Of a DNA stretch of 64,000 bases, positions 45,933 through 54,846 are shown piece by piece (within the stretch, counting starts at the first letter, position 1; each line of letters begins with the position of its first letter). Made by a program: the position numbers and the translations under genes. The notes below the pieces were generated by a model. The model searched no databases and was not told where the DNA came from. It worked only from the letters and a program-made list of their open reading frames with translations. The DNA comes from Balneolaceae bacterium UBA3186 (GTDB taxonomy: Bacteria; Bacteroidota; Rhodothermia; Balneolales; Balneolaceae), in the NCBI GenBank assembly GCA_002364085.1, contig DEXK01000015.1, positions 97,379-161,378 on the forward strand. The letters run 5' to 3'.

Positions 45933-47321
45933 TTACTCAGTAAATCCACCTTTTGTCATCTTGATGGGGTCCAGAGCGTTATCCAGTTCCTCATCTGAAA
46001 GATCCGTCATTTCTTTTGCTACTTCTTTCAAAGGTCTGCTTTCGGCAAACGCTTTTTTTGCGATCTTTGCTGCCAGATCATACCCGATTATTGGGTTAAG
46101 TGCTGTAACCAGTATCGGGTTTCTACCAACCATATCAGCTATAACATCTTTACGTACTTCTAACCTTGAAACAGAACGATCTGCAAGATTTTTAGCAGCA
46201 TTACCCAATATTTCGATAGACTGGAGCAAGTTATGCGCTACTACAGGAAGCATTACATTTAATTCAAAATTCCCGGCTTGCCCGGCAACAGTAATTGTAG
46301 AATCATTTCCGATTACCTGTGCACAAACCATCGTTAAAGATTCTTCGATCACAGGATTTACTTTACCAGGCATAATGGATGATCCCGGTTGTAAAGCTGC
46401 AAGTTGAACTTCACCTAAACCACCGTTCGGTCCTGAGTTCATCCAGCGCAGATCATTACCTATCTTCATCAAACCAACTGCAATTGTTTTCAGCTGCCCT
46501 GAAAGTTCTACAGGTGCGTCAACTGTAGCCTGTGCCTCAAAATGGTTTACTGCTTCTTTGAAATCTATACCCGTTAATTCAGAAATTTTTGCAGCAAATT
46601 TATTCCCAAAATCTGCATGAGTGTTAATTCCGGTTCCCACAGCCGTTCCTCCTTGTGGTAATTCCGTCATTCTTTTAAGCGCCGATTTAACACGATCAAT
46701 TCCCAAATCAACCTGTCGTGCATAACCGCCAAATTCCTGCTCAATAGTCACCGGCATAGCATCCATCAAATGTGTACGGCCAGTTTTTACAACATCAGCG
46801 TACTCTCTTCCTTTGCTGATGAAGGTATCTCTAAGATGCTCCAAAGCCGGAACTAAATTATTTGTTACGGCAAGAACTGCAGAAATCCTGATAGCAGTAG
46901 GAACCACATCGTTAGAGCTTTGCCCAAAGTTTACATGATCGTTGGGATGAATTCCGAGCGTTTCATTGCTAAGCTGATTCGCTCTACGGGATATCATCTC
47001 ATTTGCATTCATATTTGAAGATGTACCGGAACCTGTTTGAAAGATATCGATGACAAACTCTTTGTCGTGTTTCCCGTCAATTACTTCCTGAGATGCTTCA
47101 GAAATAGCTTTTGCTATATGTTCATCAATAAGACCTAAACTTGAATTTGAAAGAGCTGCAGATTTTTTAACATATCCCAATGCTTGAATAAACTCACGGC
47201 TGAATCGTATACCGCTTATTGGGAAATTATCTTGTGCACGTTTGGTTTGGGCTCCATAAAGTGCGTCCTTTGGTACTTTAACTTCACCCATAGAATCTTT
47301 TTCAATTCTGAAATCGCTCAT
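45933..47321 (-). CDS. fumC: Fumarate hydratase class II
   Basis: 462 residues, class II (oxygen-stable, non-iron) fumarase. It interconverts fumarate and malate in the TCA cycle. Motifs: GTSSNMNANEMISRRA, HVNFGQSSNDVVPTAIRI, VVKTGRTHLMDAMP and the signature GSSIMPGKVNPV with the catalytic serine/lysine loop. The start MSDFRIEKDSMGEV is typical. It is divergent from the AraC-type regulator at 47447, with 125 bp between. It precedes the E1 gene by 147 bp on the same strand. Confidence 0.96.
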   Translation of the reverse strand: MSDFRIEKDSMGEVKVPKDALYGAQTKRAQDNFPISGIRFSREFIQALGYVKKSAALSNSSLGLIDEHIAKAISEASQEVIDGKHDKEFVIDIFQTGSGTSSNMNANEMISRRANQLSNETLGIHPNDHVNFGQSSNDVVPTAIRISAVLAVTNNLVPALEHLRDTFISKGREYADVVKTGRTHLMDAMPVTIEQEFGGYARQVDLGIDRVKSALKRMTELPQGGTAVGTGINTHADFGNKFAAKISELTGIDFKEAVNHFEAQATVDAPVELSGQLKTIAVGLMKIGNDLRWMNSGPNGGLGEVQLAALQPGSSIMPGKVNPVIEESLTMVCAQVIGNDSTITVAGQAGNFELNVMLPVVAHNLLQSIEILGNAAKNLADRSVSRLEVRKDVIADMVGRNPILVTALNPIIGYDLAAKIAKKAFAESRPLKEVAKEMTDLSDEELDNALDPIKMTKGGFTE

Positions 47322-47446
47322 AGTCTAATCAAGTTTTAAAGTTCGCCAAAAGATAACACTTTTATTATTGATGAGCAGGTCATAATCTTATGAATTCTAT
47401 TCTATAAAATTTAGTTACATTTATCAGAATTAATGAAATTGTAATT

Positions 47447-48019
47447 GTGAGTACTACATCTGAAATTCGAGTAAAAAACATGGTGTGCGAACGCTGTATA
47501 AAAGCGGTGCGCCAAAAACTCACAGACCTAGGCCTACCTGTTAAGCATATAGAATTAGGAAAGGTGGTTTTTGAGAAGCCTATAGAACTAAATAAAGAAA
47601 AGGTTTCAAAAACTCTCGAAGATGAAGGGTTTGAATTAATTGACGATGAAACATCCAAGCTCATCTCCAGAATCAAAATTTCTGTGATTAATCATATCCA
47701 TCATCATAAAAATGGAGAAACGTTTCACAATCTTACGGATTATCTGGAAAGGGAAATCGGCAAAAGTTATTCCAGTTTAAGTACTACATTTTCGAAAAAC
47801 GAAGGAAGAACCATAGAAAAATTTTCTATTCAGCAACGAATTGAGCGTGTTAAAGAGCTTCTCATTTATGGGGAAAAAACAATTAGCGAGATAGCTTTTG
47901 AATTGGGTTACAGCAGTACTCAATATTTATCAAATCAATTTAAAAGTGAAACCGGACTTACCCCAACTCAATTCAAAAAGCTCCTATCATCAAATAGAAA
48001 ACCATTAGATGAAGTTTGA
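47447..48019 (+). CDS. AraC-family regulator with N-terminal HMA-like domain
   Basis: 190 residues, GTG start. Residues 1-70 resemble a heavy-metal-associated domain whose MxCxxC is replaced by MVCERC (Cys14, Cys17), followed by KVVFEKPIELNKEKVSKTLEDEGFEL. Residues about 85-185 are an AraC HTH (TISEIAFELGYSSTQYLSNQFKSETGLTPTQFKKL). A metal or redox cue sensed by the cysteines is a reasonable inference. It lies between fumC (divergent) and the cell-wall cluster. No metal transporter is adjacent to suggest the target. Confidence 0.85.
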   Translation: MSTTSEIRVKNMVCERCIKAVRQKLTDLGLPVKHIELGKVVFEKPIELNKEKVSKTLEDEGFELIDDETSKLISRIKISVINHIHHHKNGETFHNLTDYLEREIGKSYSSLSTTFSKNEGRTIEKFSIQQRIERVKELLIYGEKTISEIAFELGYSSTQYLSNQFKSETGLTPTQFKKLLSSNRKPLDEV

Positions 48020-48020
48020 T

Positions 48021-48060
48021 AAGTACTGACAGAAGTAATTTTACTTCTAATATTTGTACT
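48021..48060 (+). terminator. Stem-loop after the AraC regulator
   Basis: AGAAGTAA/TTACTTCT (48031-48038, 48041-48048) is an 8-bp stem, nested inside an outer AGTAC/GTACT pair (48022-48026, 48056-48060). It starts 2 bp beyond the regulator stop. There is no T-run, so it may simply protect the 3' end or terminate inefficiently. Confidence 0.45.
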
Positions 48061-48165
48061 CCCGTCCATAACCTCTTCCACCTTCTCCCACCTGCGTTCC
48101 TAAAAACTGAAAAGTAGCTTTAAAAACACTGTGGAAAACTTTTTAAGTATTCATAAACAAATTTC

Positions 48166-48220
48166 TTGACACATATTATATTTTTAGGGTACATTGTGGG
48201 GTGATGTGGGAGATAGTGGG
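48166..48220 (+). promoter_or_regulatory. mraZ promoter with three MraZ boxes
   Basis: TTGACA (48166-48171) and TACATT (48190-48195) form a sigma-70-type pair with an 18-bp spacer. Immediately after come three GTGGG repeats at 48196-48200, 48206-48210 and 48216-48220, exactly 10 bp apart. Direct TGGGN repeats separated by 5 bp are the known MraZ binding site in E. coli and Mollicutes. MraZ would thus autorepress the division cluster from here. The boxes precede the real mraZ start at 48273. Confidence 0.9.
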
Positions 48221-48272
48221 GACTACTCTCAAATCGCGTAATTTAGCAATCTTCAATACCTCTGAGGGAATC

Positions 48273-48743
48273 TTGCCTAGTTTTAAAGGACAATACGAGC
48301 ATTCTATAGACGATAAAGGTCGTGTAGCCTTCCCTGCCAAACTACGCAAAAATCTCAATCCCGACGCACAAGAGAGGTTTACTATCGTGCGCGGACAATC
48401 TGAAGAGTGCCTCTATTTATACCCGGAAAATGAATGGCAAGCTGTTGAAGAAAAGCTTTCTAAGGTAAATTCCTTCAGTAAAAAAGGCCGTTTAGTTAAA
48501 AGATATTTACTCCGTTTTGCTGAGGATCTATCCCTCGACAAACAAAACCGCATCGCCCTCCCTTCCGATCATATCGAATATTCAGCCATTGACTCAAAAG
48601 TGGTTTTTATCGGAATGGGCGAACATATAGAAATTTGGTCCCCTGCTAAATTAGAAGAAGCAGACGAAAATGTAAGCGCCGAATCAATCGAAGAAATCTT
48701 TGAGCAGGTGCTCGGGGGAGATCTTGAAAACGATGGTGATTGA
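48273..48743 (+). CDS. mraZ: Transcriptional regulator MraZ
   Basis: About 156 residues with the double AbrB-like fold: SFKGQYEHSIDDKGRVAFPAKLR in the first half and DLSLDKQNRIALPSDHIEY in the second. Binds its own promoter and controls the dcw cluster. The reading frame is open from a GTG at 48201, but that lies in the MraZ boxes. TTG 48273 gives the expected N-terminus (LPSFKGQYEH, compare MFxGxYxH in other species) and has GAGGG at 48264-48268, a good ribosome site. rsmH begins 1-2 bp after or overlaps the stop. Confidence 0.9.
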   Translation: MPSFKGQYEHSIDDKGRVAFPAKLRKNLNPDAQERFTIVRGQSEECLYLYPENEWQAVEEKLSKVNSFSKKGRLVKRYLLRFAEDLSLDKQNRIALPSDHIEYSAIDSKVVFIGMGEHIEIWSPAKLEEADENVSAESIEEIFEQVLGGDLENDGD

Positions 48744-48744
48744 G

Positions 48745-49671
48745 ATGGCTACATATCACGAGCATATACCGGTAATGCTGAATGAATGTATGGAAGGCTT
48801 AATTACCGATGATAACGGTATATATATAGACGCAACTCTTGGCGGGGGCGGACATTCAAAAGAAATTCTTGCTCGTCTTGGCGGAAATGCAACACTTTAT
48901 GGTATCGATCAAGATGATGAAGCTATTGCTGCAGCCACGGCTCGTATCGGCGAAGATGAACGTTTTAAAACGATAAAAGGCAATTTCGGCTATCTGTCAA
49001 CACTTCTACCTCCCCCTGTAAAAGGACAGGTAGCCGGAATCCTACTTGATCTTGGGGTTTCAACGCATCAGATCAAAGAAGCAGAACGCGGATTTAGTTT
49101 TCAAGAAGATGGACCTCTGGATATGAGAATGGGGAATCTTTCAGGGGTTTCTGCGTATCAGGTGGTTAACAATTATGACTATGAAACACTTCGCGACGTG
49201 ATCTTCCATTATGGTGAAGAGCGTGCAAGTCGTCAGATCGCCAAAGAAATTATCAATAACAGACCAATTGAAACTACGGGTGAACTTGCAGCTATTATAA
49301 AGGAATTAGTTCCTGCTAAATTTGCTGTAAAATCGCTGGCAAGAGTATTTCAGGGTATACGAATTGAGGTAAACCGTGAATTAGATGTTCTAAAAGACGT
49401 TCTGACTCAATCTTTAGAAGTTTTAAAGCCAGGCGGACGTATTGTGGTGATGTCTTATCATTCTCTGGAAGATCGAATAGTAAAAAAATTCTTTAAAGCC
49501 GGAAATCTGGATGGAAAGCTCGAAAAAGATTTCTACGGCAATATCATTTCCCCACTACAAGCTGTCAATCGACAGATCATAACCCCTTCCCCCGAAGAGG
49601 TTGCTAAAAACCCCGCTGCCCGGAGCGCTAAACTTCGGATAGCTGAAAAAACCGGCGGAGGTAGTCAATGA
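48745..49671 (+). CDS. rsmH: 16S rRNA (cytosine-1402-N4) methyltransferase RsmH
   Basis: About 309 residues, S-adenosylmethionine-dependent methyltransferase. Conserved segments: ATYHEHIPVMLNECMEGL at the N-terminus, IDATLGGGGHSKEIL (SAM motif I), GILLDLGVSTHQI, ERGFSFQEDGPLDMRM, and KPGGRIVVMSYHSLEDRIVK at the C-terminal half. I use ATG 48745; ATG 48733 would overlap mraZ. Second gene of the dcw cluster; its stop overlaps ftsL (ATGA). Confidence 0.96.
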   Translation: MATYHEHIPVMLNECMEGLITDDNGIYIDATLGGGGHSKEILARLGGNATLYGIDQDDEAIAAATARIGEDERFKTIKGNFGYLSTLLPPPVKGQVAGILLDLGVSTHQIKEAERGFSFQEDGPLDMRMGNLSGVSAYQVVNNYDYETLRDVIFHYGEERASRQIAKEIINNRPIETTGELAAIIKELVPAKFAVKSLARVFQGIRIEVNRELDVLKDVLTQSLEVLKPGGRIVVMSYHSLEDRIVKKFFKAGNLDGKLEKDFYGNIISPLQAVNRQIITPSPEEVAKNPAARSAKLRIAEKTGGGSQ

Positions 49672-50084
49672 TCGTGCAATCCCCACTAAAACAGCGCGAA
49701 ACCCGACCTAACCTCCGTAAAGTACCTTTACCTGACATAGAATCCCCATCTTCATCCCCCAAAGGAAAAAGATCTTCAGGTAAAAAAGCAGGAAAGTCGG
49801 TAAGCAAAACACTCCGTGATATTAAGCCATGGAAAGTTATTCTTGCGACCATCGCCATTGGAGTATTTGGATTCCTTTATCTAACTCATGTTTTTGCTAC
49901 ACAGAAACTGTTAGAAGAAGTTCAAAAACTTGAAAGCGAATACAATAAGGCACGTACACAACACGACGCCTTAAAATTACAGTACGACCGTATGGTTGGT
50001 CCGGCTGAAATCTACCAAAAAGCAGAACAAGCCGGCTTTGTAAACGGCGGCCCTGCAGACAAACTCATTGAGGTTAAAAAGTAG
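49668..50084 (+). CDS. ftsL: Cell division protein FtsL-like
   Basis: 138 residues. A basic, Ser/Pro-rich cytoplasmic tail (1-50), a single membrane helix (about 57-75, VILATIAIGVFGFLYLTHVF) and a periplasmic coiled coil (LLEEVQKLESEYNKARTQHDALKLQYDRM). FtsL sequence is poorly conserved and this call rests on size, topology and position between rsmH and ftsI, where FtsL always sits. It overlaps rsmH by 4 bp and abuts ftsI with no gap. Confidence 0.85.
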   Translation: MIVQSPLKQRETRPNLRKVPLPDIESPSSSPKGKRSSGKKAGKSVSKTLRDIKPWKVILATIAIGVFGFLYLTHVFATQKLLEEVQKLESEYNKARTQHDALKLQYDRMVGPAEIYQKAEQAGFVNGGPADKLIEVKK

Positions 50085-52253
50085 ATGACGGAAAGAACTG
50101 CCATATTAAGCAGAATGTTTTTAGTGTTTGGGTTGCTTCTACTGATCCCATGTGTATTGGCATTCCAACTAATTCGTATTAATTACCTGGAAGGTGATGA
50201 TCTCCGGAATTTATGGAGCCAACAGGCTATTGATACCATTCCCATTCCTGCTCAGCGTGGAAATATCTACGATGCTAATGGAACTTTACTCGCTACTAAT
50301 GCTGCTAATTATCTAATTGCATTAGATCCAAAAGTAAAGGATGCTAATGGAAAATCTGTAACTAAAGACCAGATTGATGAGTTAGCACTAACATTAGCTA
50401 AACAAACAAATCAACCTCCTTCTTATTTCAAGAAAAGAATAAGTACTGCTCCATCACATTCTCAGTATATAGTTCTTGCTAAAAATCTATCTCCTATTGC
50501 AAAAGATGCAGTTAAAGAACTGGGCATTAACGGCGTTATAATTGAGGAAAGTTTCAGCAGAAAATATACGTTTGGTTCTCTTGCAGCCCATTCTTTAGGT
50601 TTCGTGAACCACAACATGGATGGAAAAACAGGTCTGGAAGCTTATTATGATTCTGACTTAAAAGGAGAAAACGGAGTTCAACAGGTTCGAAGAGATCCCA
50701 GAAATCAAATTTCTGCATATTTGGGAGCCCCTAAAAAGCTGCCGGAAAACGGCCATTCGATTCACACAACTATCGACTCGTACATTCAAGCTATTTTAGA
50801 AGACGAGCTAAAGAAAGGTGTTGATAAACATTTAGCAGAATATGGAACTGGTATTATAATTGACCCTAAAACGGGTGCTATTAAAGCAATTGCGAACTAT
50901 CCAACTTTCGACCCTAATTACCCCGGAAGTGATGAAAATGAAAATCGCCGGAACTTCGCCATTTCTGATATGGTTGAGCCGGGTTCTACTTTCAAATTAG
51001 TTACTGCAATTGCTGCAGTAGAGCAAAATAAAGTAGATTTTGATGAGGTTTTTGAAACACCTGAATCCGGTGAAGTTGAGATTCATGGGTTAACCCTTCG
51101 AGATCACGACCCGCTTGGAAACATGACTTTTCAGGAAGTGATCCAAAAATCTTCGAATGTTGCTACTGCAGAGATTGCGATGCGATTAAAACCAGAGGTC
51201 TTTTATCAATATGCCAGAAACCTTGGTTTTGGTGCTGAAACAAATATTGATCTTTCAGGTGAAGTAGCCGGTATTTTAAACAAACCGTATGATTGGAGTT
51301 TAGTAAGTCTTCCTTGGATGAGTCATGGTTACGAAGTTCTTGCAACGCCTTTGCAAGTAGCTCAAGCGTATGCTGCTTTTGCTAATGAGGGAATGTTGAT
51401 GCGTCCGTACCTAGTGGATAAGATTGAAGATCAAAACGGCAACATTGTTCTTGATAATACCCCGGTTGAAATAAGAAGAGTTGCCAGAAAGAACACACTT
51501 CAAAAGATATTGCCGATTTTTGAAAGCGTTGTTACGGATTCCGGAACAGGGGAATGGGCACAGATCGACGGATTACGAATTGCAGGAAAAACAGGTACTG
51601 CCAAAAAAGTTTATCAAGGTCGATATTCGAATAAATATCTCGCTTCATTTGTAGGTTTTTTTCCGGCAGAAGATCCTAAGTATGTGTGCTTAATTATGCT
51701 TAACGAACCTAAAACAAGTGGATATGGTGGCTATACTGCAGGACCTATTTTCAGGGAAACTGCTAAAAGAATAGCCGGGCTCGACCGTGATATACAAAGA
51801 AGCATGTCTCCAACAGAAGATTCAGAGTTTATTACAAAAGCGCCTTCTCTTATCGGAATAGAAAAAAGTGTAAGTGAACATATTCTAAATAAATTCGACA
51901 TCCCATATTCGTTTAAAGGAAAATCAGGTTTTGTCGTTTCACAGAATATTGAACCAGGTTCAGTATTAGAAGGAAAGCAAGAAATTATTCTCACTTTATC
52001 GGAAACCTATTTACCCGTTGACAGTTCGAAGGTTAAAGAAGGCTTTGCAGAAGTTCCTGAACTAAGAGGAATGAGCATGCGCCAGGCAATAACCATATTA
52101 ACGAAACTTGGGTTAAAACCTGAAACGTATCGCTCCGGAACTATTGAACGTCAGTTTCCAAAAGCGGGTGAATTCATGAGACTTGGCAACTCAGTTACTA
52201 TTCGTGGCAAAGCAAAATCACTCGAACTTGTAGCCGTGGAGGAGAGAGATTGA
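50085..52253 (+). CDS. ftsI: Division transpeptidase FtsI (PBP3-like) with two PASTA domains
   Basis: 722 residues, class B penicillin-binding protein that cross-links septal peptidoglycan. One N-terminal membrane helix (about 10-30), a dimerisation domain, then the transpeptidase: SxxK at Ser301 (EPGSTFK), SxN at 356-358 (SSN) and KTG at 502-504 (GKTGTAKK). C-terminal PASTA domains follow: one at about 590-645 and one at about 655-715. Most Bacteroidota relatives have one. The start abuts ftsL, and murE overlaps the 3' end. Confidence 0.95.
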   Translation: MTERTAILSRMFLVFGLLLLIPCVLAFQLIRINYLEGDDLRNLWSQQAIDTIPIPAQRGNIYDANGTLLATNAANYLIALDPKVKDANGKSVTKDQIDELALTLAKQTNQPPSYFKKRISTAPSHSQYIVLAKNLSPIAKDAVKELGINGVIIEESFSRKYTFGSLAAHSLGFVNHNMDGKTGLEAYYDSDLKGENGVQQVRRDPRNQISAYLGAPKKLPENGHSIHTTIDSYIQAILEDELKKGVDKHLAEYGTGIIIDPKTGAIKAIANYPTFDPNYPGSDENENRRNFAISDMVEPGSTFKLVTAIAAVEQNKVDFDEVFETPESGEVEIHGLTLRDHDPLGNMTFQEVIQKSSNVATAEIAMRLKPEVFYQYARNLGFGAETNIDLSGEVAGILNKPYDWSLVSLPWMSHGYEVLATPLQVAQAYAAFANEGMLMRPYLVDKIEDQNGNIVLDNTPVEIRRVARKNTLQKILPIFESVVTDSGTGEWAQIDGLRIAGKTGTAKKVYQGRYSNKYLASFVGFFPAEDPKYVCLIMLNEPKTSGYGGYTAGPIFRETAKRIAGLDRDIQRSMSPTEDSEFITKAPSLIGIEKSVSEHILNKFDIPYSFKGKSGFVVSQNIEPGSVLEGKQEIILTLSETYLPVDSSKVKEGFAEVPELRGMSMRQAITILTKLGLKPETYRSGTIERQFPKAGEFMRLGNSVTIRGKAKSLELVAVEERD

Positions 52254-53710
52254 ATACACATGATCTCATAGAATTTATCAATCCGTTAAATACTTCCCGT
52301 TTTAAACCGGAAGGTGAGGTTGGTCCGCTTGTTCAGGATTCGCGTCAGGTTACAGAAGGTTCAGTTTTCATAGCCATCCGTGGTACTGAAGTAGATGGGC
52401 ATATGTTTTTGGAAGACGCCATCCATCGCGGAGCAAAAGTAATTATCTGTGAAGAATCTTATTACACCGATGCTGATGTTTGTGTTATTGAGGTTGAAAA
52501 TACTCGTTCTTTAATCGGACCATTAGCTCAAAAAATGGCCGGGAACCCGGGTGATAAACTAAAGATCATTGGAATCACAGGCACAAATGGTAAAACCACC
52601 ACTGCAACTTTAGTATATCAGGCGCTTACTGAGCTCGGACAAAAGATATCTCTTCTCGGAACTGTTGAGAAAAAAATATTGGGCAACTCTTTAGACAGTA
52701 AGTTAACCACTGCTGACCCTATTGAACTTGCCTATGATATGAGAAAAATGGTTGAGGCAGGCTCTGAGTATTTAGTAATGGAAGTGTCTTCTCATGCACT
52801 TCATCAGGCAAGAGTAGCCGGTTTTAAATTTTCAATAGCAGCTTTCACAAATCTTTCTCAGGACCATCTCGATTATCACGAGACTATTGAAGAATATGCC
52901 GCTGCAAAGAAAATCCTTTTTGACGGATTGAATTCGGAATCATCTGCTATAATTAATATGGATGATTCTTATGGATCTTTTATGAAGAATGGAATTTCTG
53001 CTAAAATCACTGAACTCGCTTTCGGAAAAAATGCAGAGATAATTAGTAATTCAGCTGAAGGTTTAAAAATCTCTGTAAACGGCATTGAAATTTCATCTTC
53101 TTTAGTTGGTCATTTTAATGCTATTAATATTGCTCAGGCGTTTTTGATTTGCGATGAACTTGGTTTTGATGGTTCAGCAGTTGCAACTGCTTTATCAGCT
53201 GTGTCGGGCGCTCCCGGAAGAATGGAATCTGTAAGTTTAGGCTCAGAAGCACATCTGCCAAAGGTAATTGTAGATTATGCTCATACACCTGATGCGCTTG
53301 AAAATGTTCTTAAAACTCTTTCCGACCTAAGAGCTCCAAATCAACTTGTTTACTGTGTTTTTGGAGCGGGTGGAGACAGAGACTCCGGTAAAAGACCTGA
53401 AATGGCTAAAGCAGTTTCAAATTTTGCTGACGAAATTATTGTAACGAGCGATAACCCACGTACTGAAAACCCAGACCTTATTATAGCTGATATTCTCCAT
53501 GGGTTTGAAAATACTGACAATGTAGTTTCGATAACCTCCAGAAGAAATGCCATTTTCAAAGCTGTTGAATTAGCTTCATCAAATGATATTATTCTTATTG
53601 CCGGTAAAGGTCATGAAAATTATCAGGAAATTGACGGTAAACGATATCCTTTTGATGACCGATTAGTTGCAAAAGAAGCTCTTGAACTTAAAGCCAAAGG
53701 AGGATTCTGA
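52250..53710 (+). CDS. murE: UDP-MurNAc-tripeptide synthetase MurE (meso-DAP type)
   Basis: 486 residues, ATP-dependent ligase that adds the third amino acid to UDP-MurNAc-dipeptide. P-loop GTNGKTTT (111-118), VMEVSSHALHQARV, and substrate motif DNPR (401-404). DNPR marks meso-diaminopimelate specificity, so the peptidoglycan is likely of the A1-gamma type. TTG start at 52250 overlaps the ftsI stop (TTGA) and is preceded by GGAGAGAG. murF, which usually follows murE, is missing here; mraY comes next with a 1-bp overlap. Confidence 0.96.
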   Translation: MNTHDLIEFINPLNTSRFKPEGEVGPLVQDSRQVTEGSVFIAIRGTEVDGHMFLEDAIHRGAKVIICEESYYTDADVCVIEVENTRSLIGPLAQKMAGNPGDKLKIIGITGTNGKTTTATLVYQALTELGQKISLLGTVEKKILGNSLDSKLTTADPIELAYDMRKMVEAGSEYLVMEVSSHALHQARVAGFKFSIAAFTNLSQDHLDYHETIEEYAAAKKILFDGLNSESSAIINMDDSYGSFMKNGISAKITELAFGKNAEIISNSAEGLKISVNGIEISSSLVGHFNAINIAQAFLICDELGFDGSAVATALSAVSGAPGRMESVSLGSEAHLPKVIVDYAHTPDALENVLKTLSDLRAPNQLVYCVFGAGGDRDSGKRPEMAKAVSNFADEIIVTSDNPRTENPDLIIADILHGFENTDNVVSITSRRNAIFKAVELASSNDIILIAGKGHENYQEIDGKRYPFDDRLVAKEALELKAKGGF

Positions 53711-54846
53711 TGCTATACGAATTATTCTCCTGGCTTGACACTGCATTTGACTTCCCCGGGGCCGGAGCTTTTGAATATATCTCCACAAGAACAGGTTTGG
53801 CTGCTGTTACTTCCGTGATCATAAGCCTGATCATTGGACGAAGAATTATCAAATGGCTGAGTAGCATGCAACTTAAAGAAGTGATCCGTGAGGACATTGG
53901 TCTGGATCATCATCAAGCTAAGGCCGGAACTCCTTCAATGGGTGGGGTTATTATTCTGCTTGCGGTTATTATTCCTTCTATCCTGTTCATGAAAATGGAT
54001 AGCGTATACGCTTGGTTGATCGTTTTTGTAATTATTGCACTTGGGCTTGTTGGTTTTGTGGATGACTACATCAAAGTTGTGAAGAAAGACAAAAGTGGAC
54101 TAGCCGGACGATTTAAGATAGTTGGTCAGGTTGGTGTTGGTATAGTAGTAGGAGCTGTATTGTATTTCCATCCTGATTTTGCTGATGTGAACACACTTTC
54201 AACCGTTCCTTTCCTCAAAAACGTGAATATAGATTACGCTTTCTTTGGAGAAGACCTCGGCTGGATGATATTTATCCCTGTTGCCGTTTTTGTGATAACT
54301 GCGGTAAGCAATGCCACAAACTTAACAGATGGTTTGGACGGATTGGCTTCCGGCGTTTCTGCGATCTGTGGATTTGTTTTCGCAATTTTTGCTTATGTAT
54401 CAGGCAGAACTGACTTGTCAGGATATTTAGACATTATGTATTTACCGGGCGCCGGTGAACTCACTATTTTTTGTGCTGCACTGATCGGAGGCTGTATGGG
54501 ATTTTTGTGGTATAACACCAATCCCGCTTCCGTATTTATGGGCGATACTGGTTCTTTGGCACTTGGTGGAGCTTTTGGAGCTTTGGGGCTGATGCTCCAC
54601 AAAGAGCTGCTTCTCCCTTTCATTTGCGGTGTATTTTTCTTTGAAACGCTTTCTGTGATCATTCAAACTACCTACTTCAAGTACACTAAGAAGAAGTATG
54701 GCGTAGGAAAGCGAGTGTTTCTGATGACACCGATCCACCATCACTTTGAGAAAAAAGGGTGGTCTGAACAAAAGATCGTAGTTCGATTCTGGATCATCAC
54801 AGTAATGCTGGGAATTTTGAGCCTTCTAACACTGAAGATCAGATAA
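53710..54846 (+). CDS. mraY: Phospho-N-acetylmuramoyl-pentapeptide transferase MraY
   Basis: 378 residues, about 10 membrane helices. It attaches phospho-MurNAc-pentapeptide to undecaprenyl phosphate (lipid I). Motifs: HHQAKAGTPSMGGVIIL, GFVDDYIKVVKKDKSGL (the metal-binding aspartates DD), NLTDGLDGLASGV, GDTGSLALGGAFG and MTPIHHHFEKKGWSE. 1-bp overlaps on both sides (murE, murD) show tight coupling. Confidence 0.97.
   Translation: MLYELFSWLDTAFDFPGAGAFEYISTRTGLAAVTSVIISLIIGRRIIKWLSSMQLKEVIREDIGLDHHQAKAGTPSMGGVIILLAVIIPSILFMKMDSVYAWLIVFVIIALGLVGFVDDYIKVVKKDKSGLAGRFKIVGQVGVGIVVGAVLYFHPDFADVNTLSTVPFLKNVNIDYAFFGEDLGWMIFIPVAVFVITAVSNATNLTDGLDGLASGVSAICGFVFAIFAYVSGRTDLSGYLDIMYLPGAGELTIFCAALIGGCMGFLWYNTNPASVFMGDTGSLALGGAFGALGLMLHKELLLPFICGVFFFETLSVIIQTTYFKYTKKKYGVGKRVFLMTPIHHHFEKKGWSEQKIVVRFWIITVMLGILSLLTLKIR

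Noticed and set aside
48201..48272. Longer mraZ start (GTG 48201)
   Set aside because: It lies inside the MraZ operator repeats and adds a non-conserved N-terminus; the TTG at 48273 fits the family and has a ribosome site.
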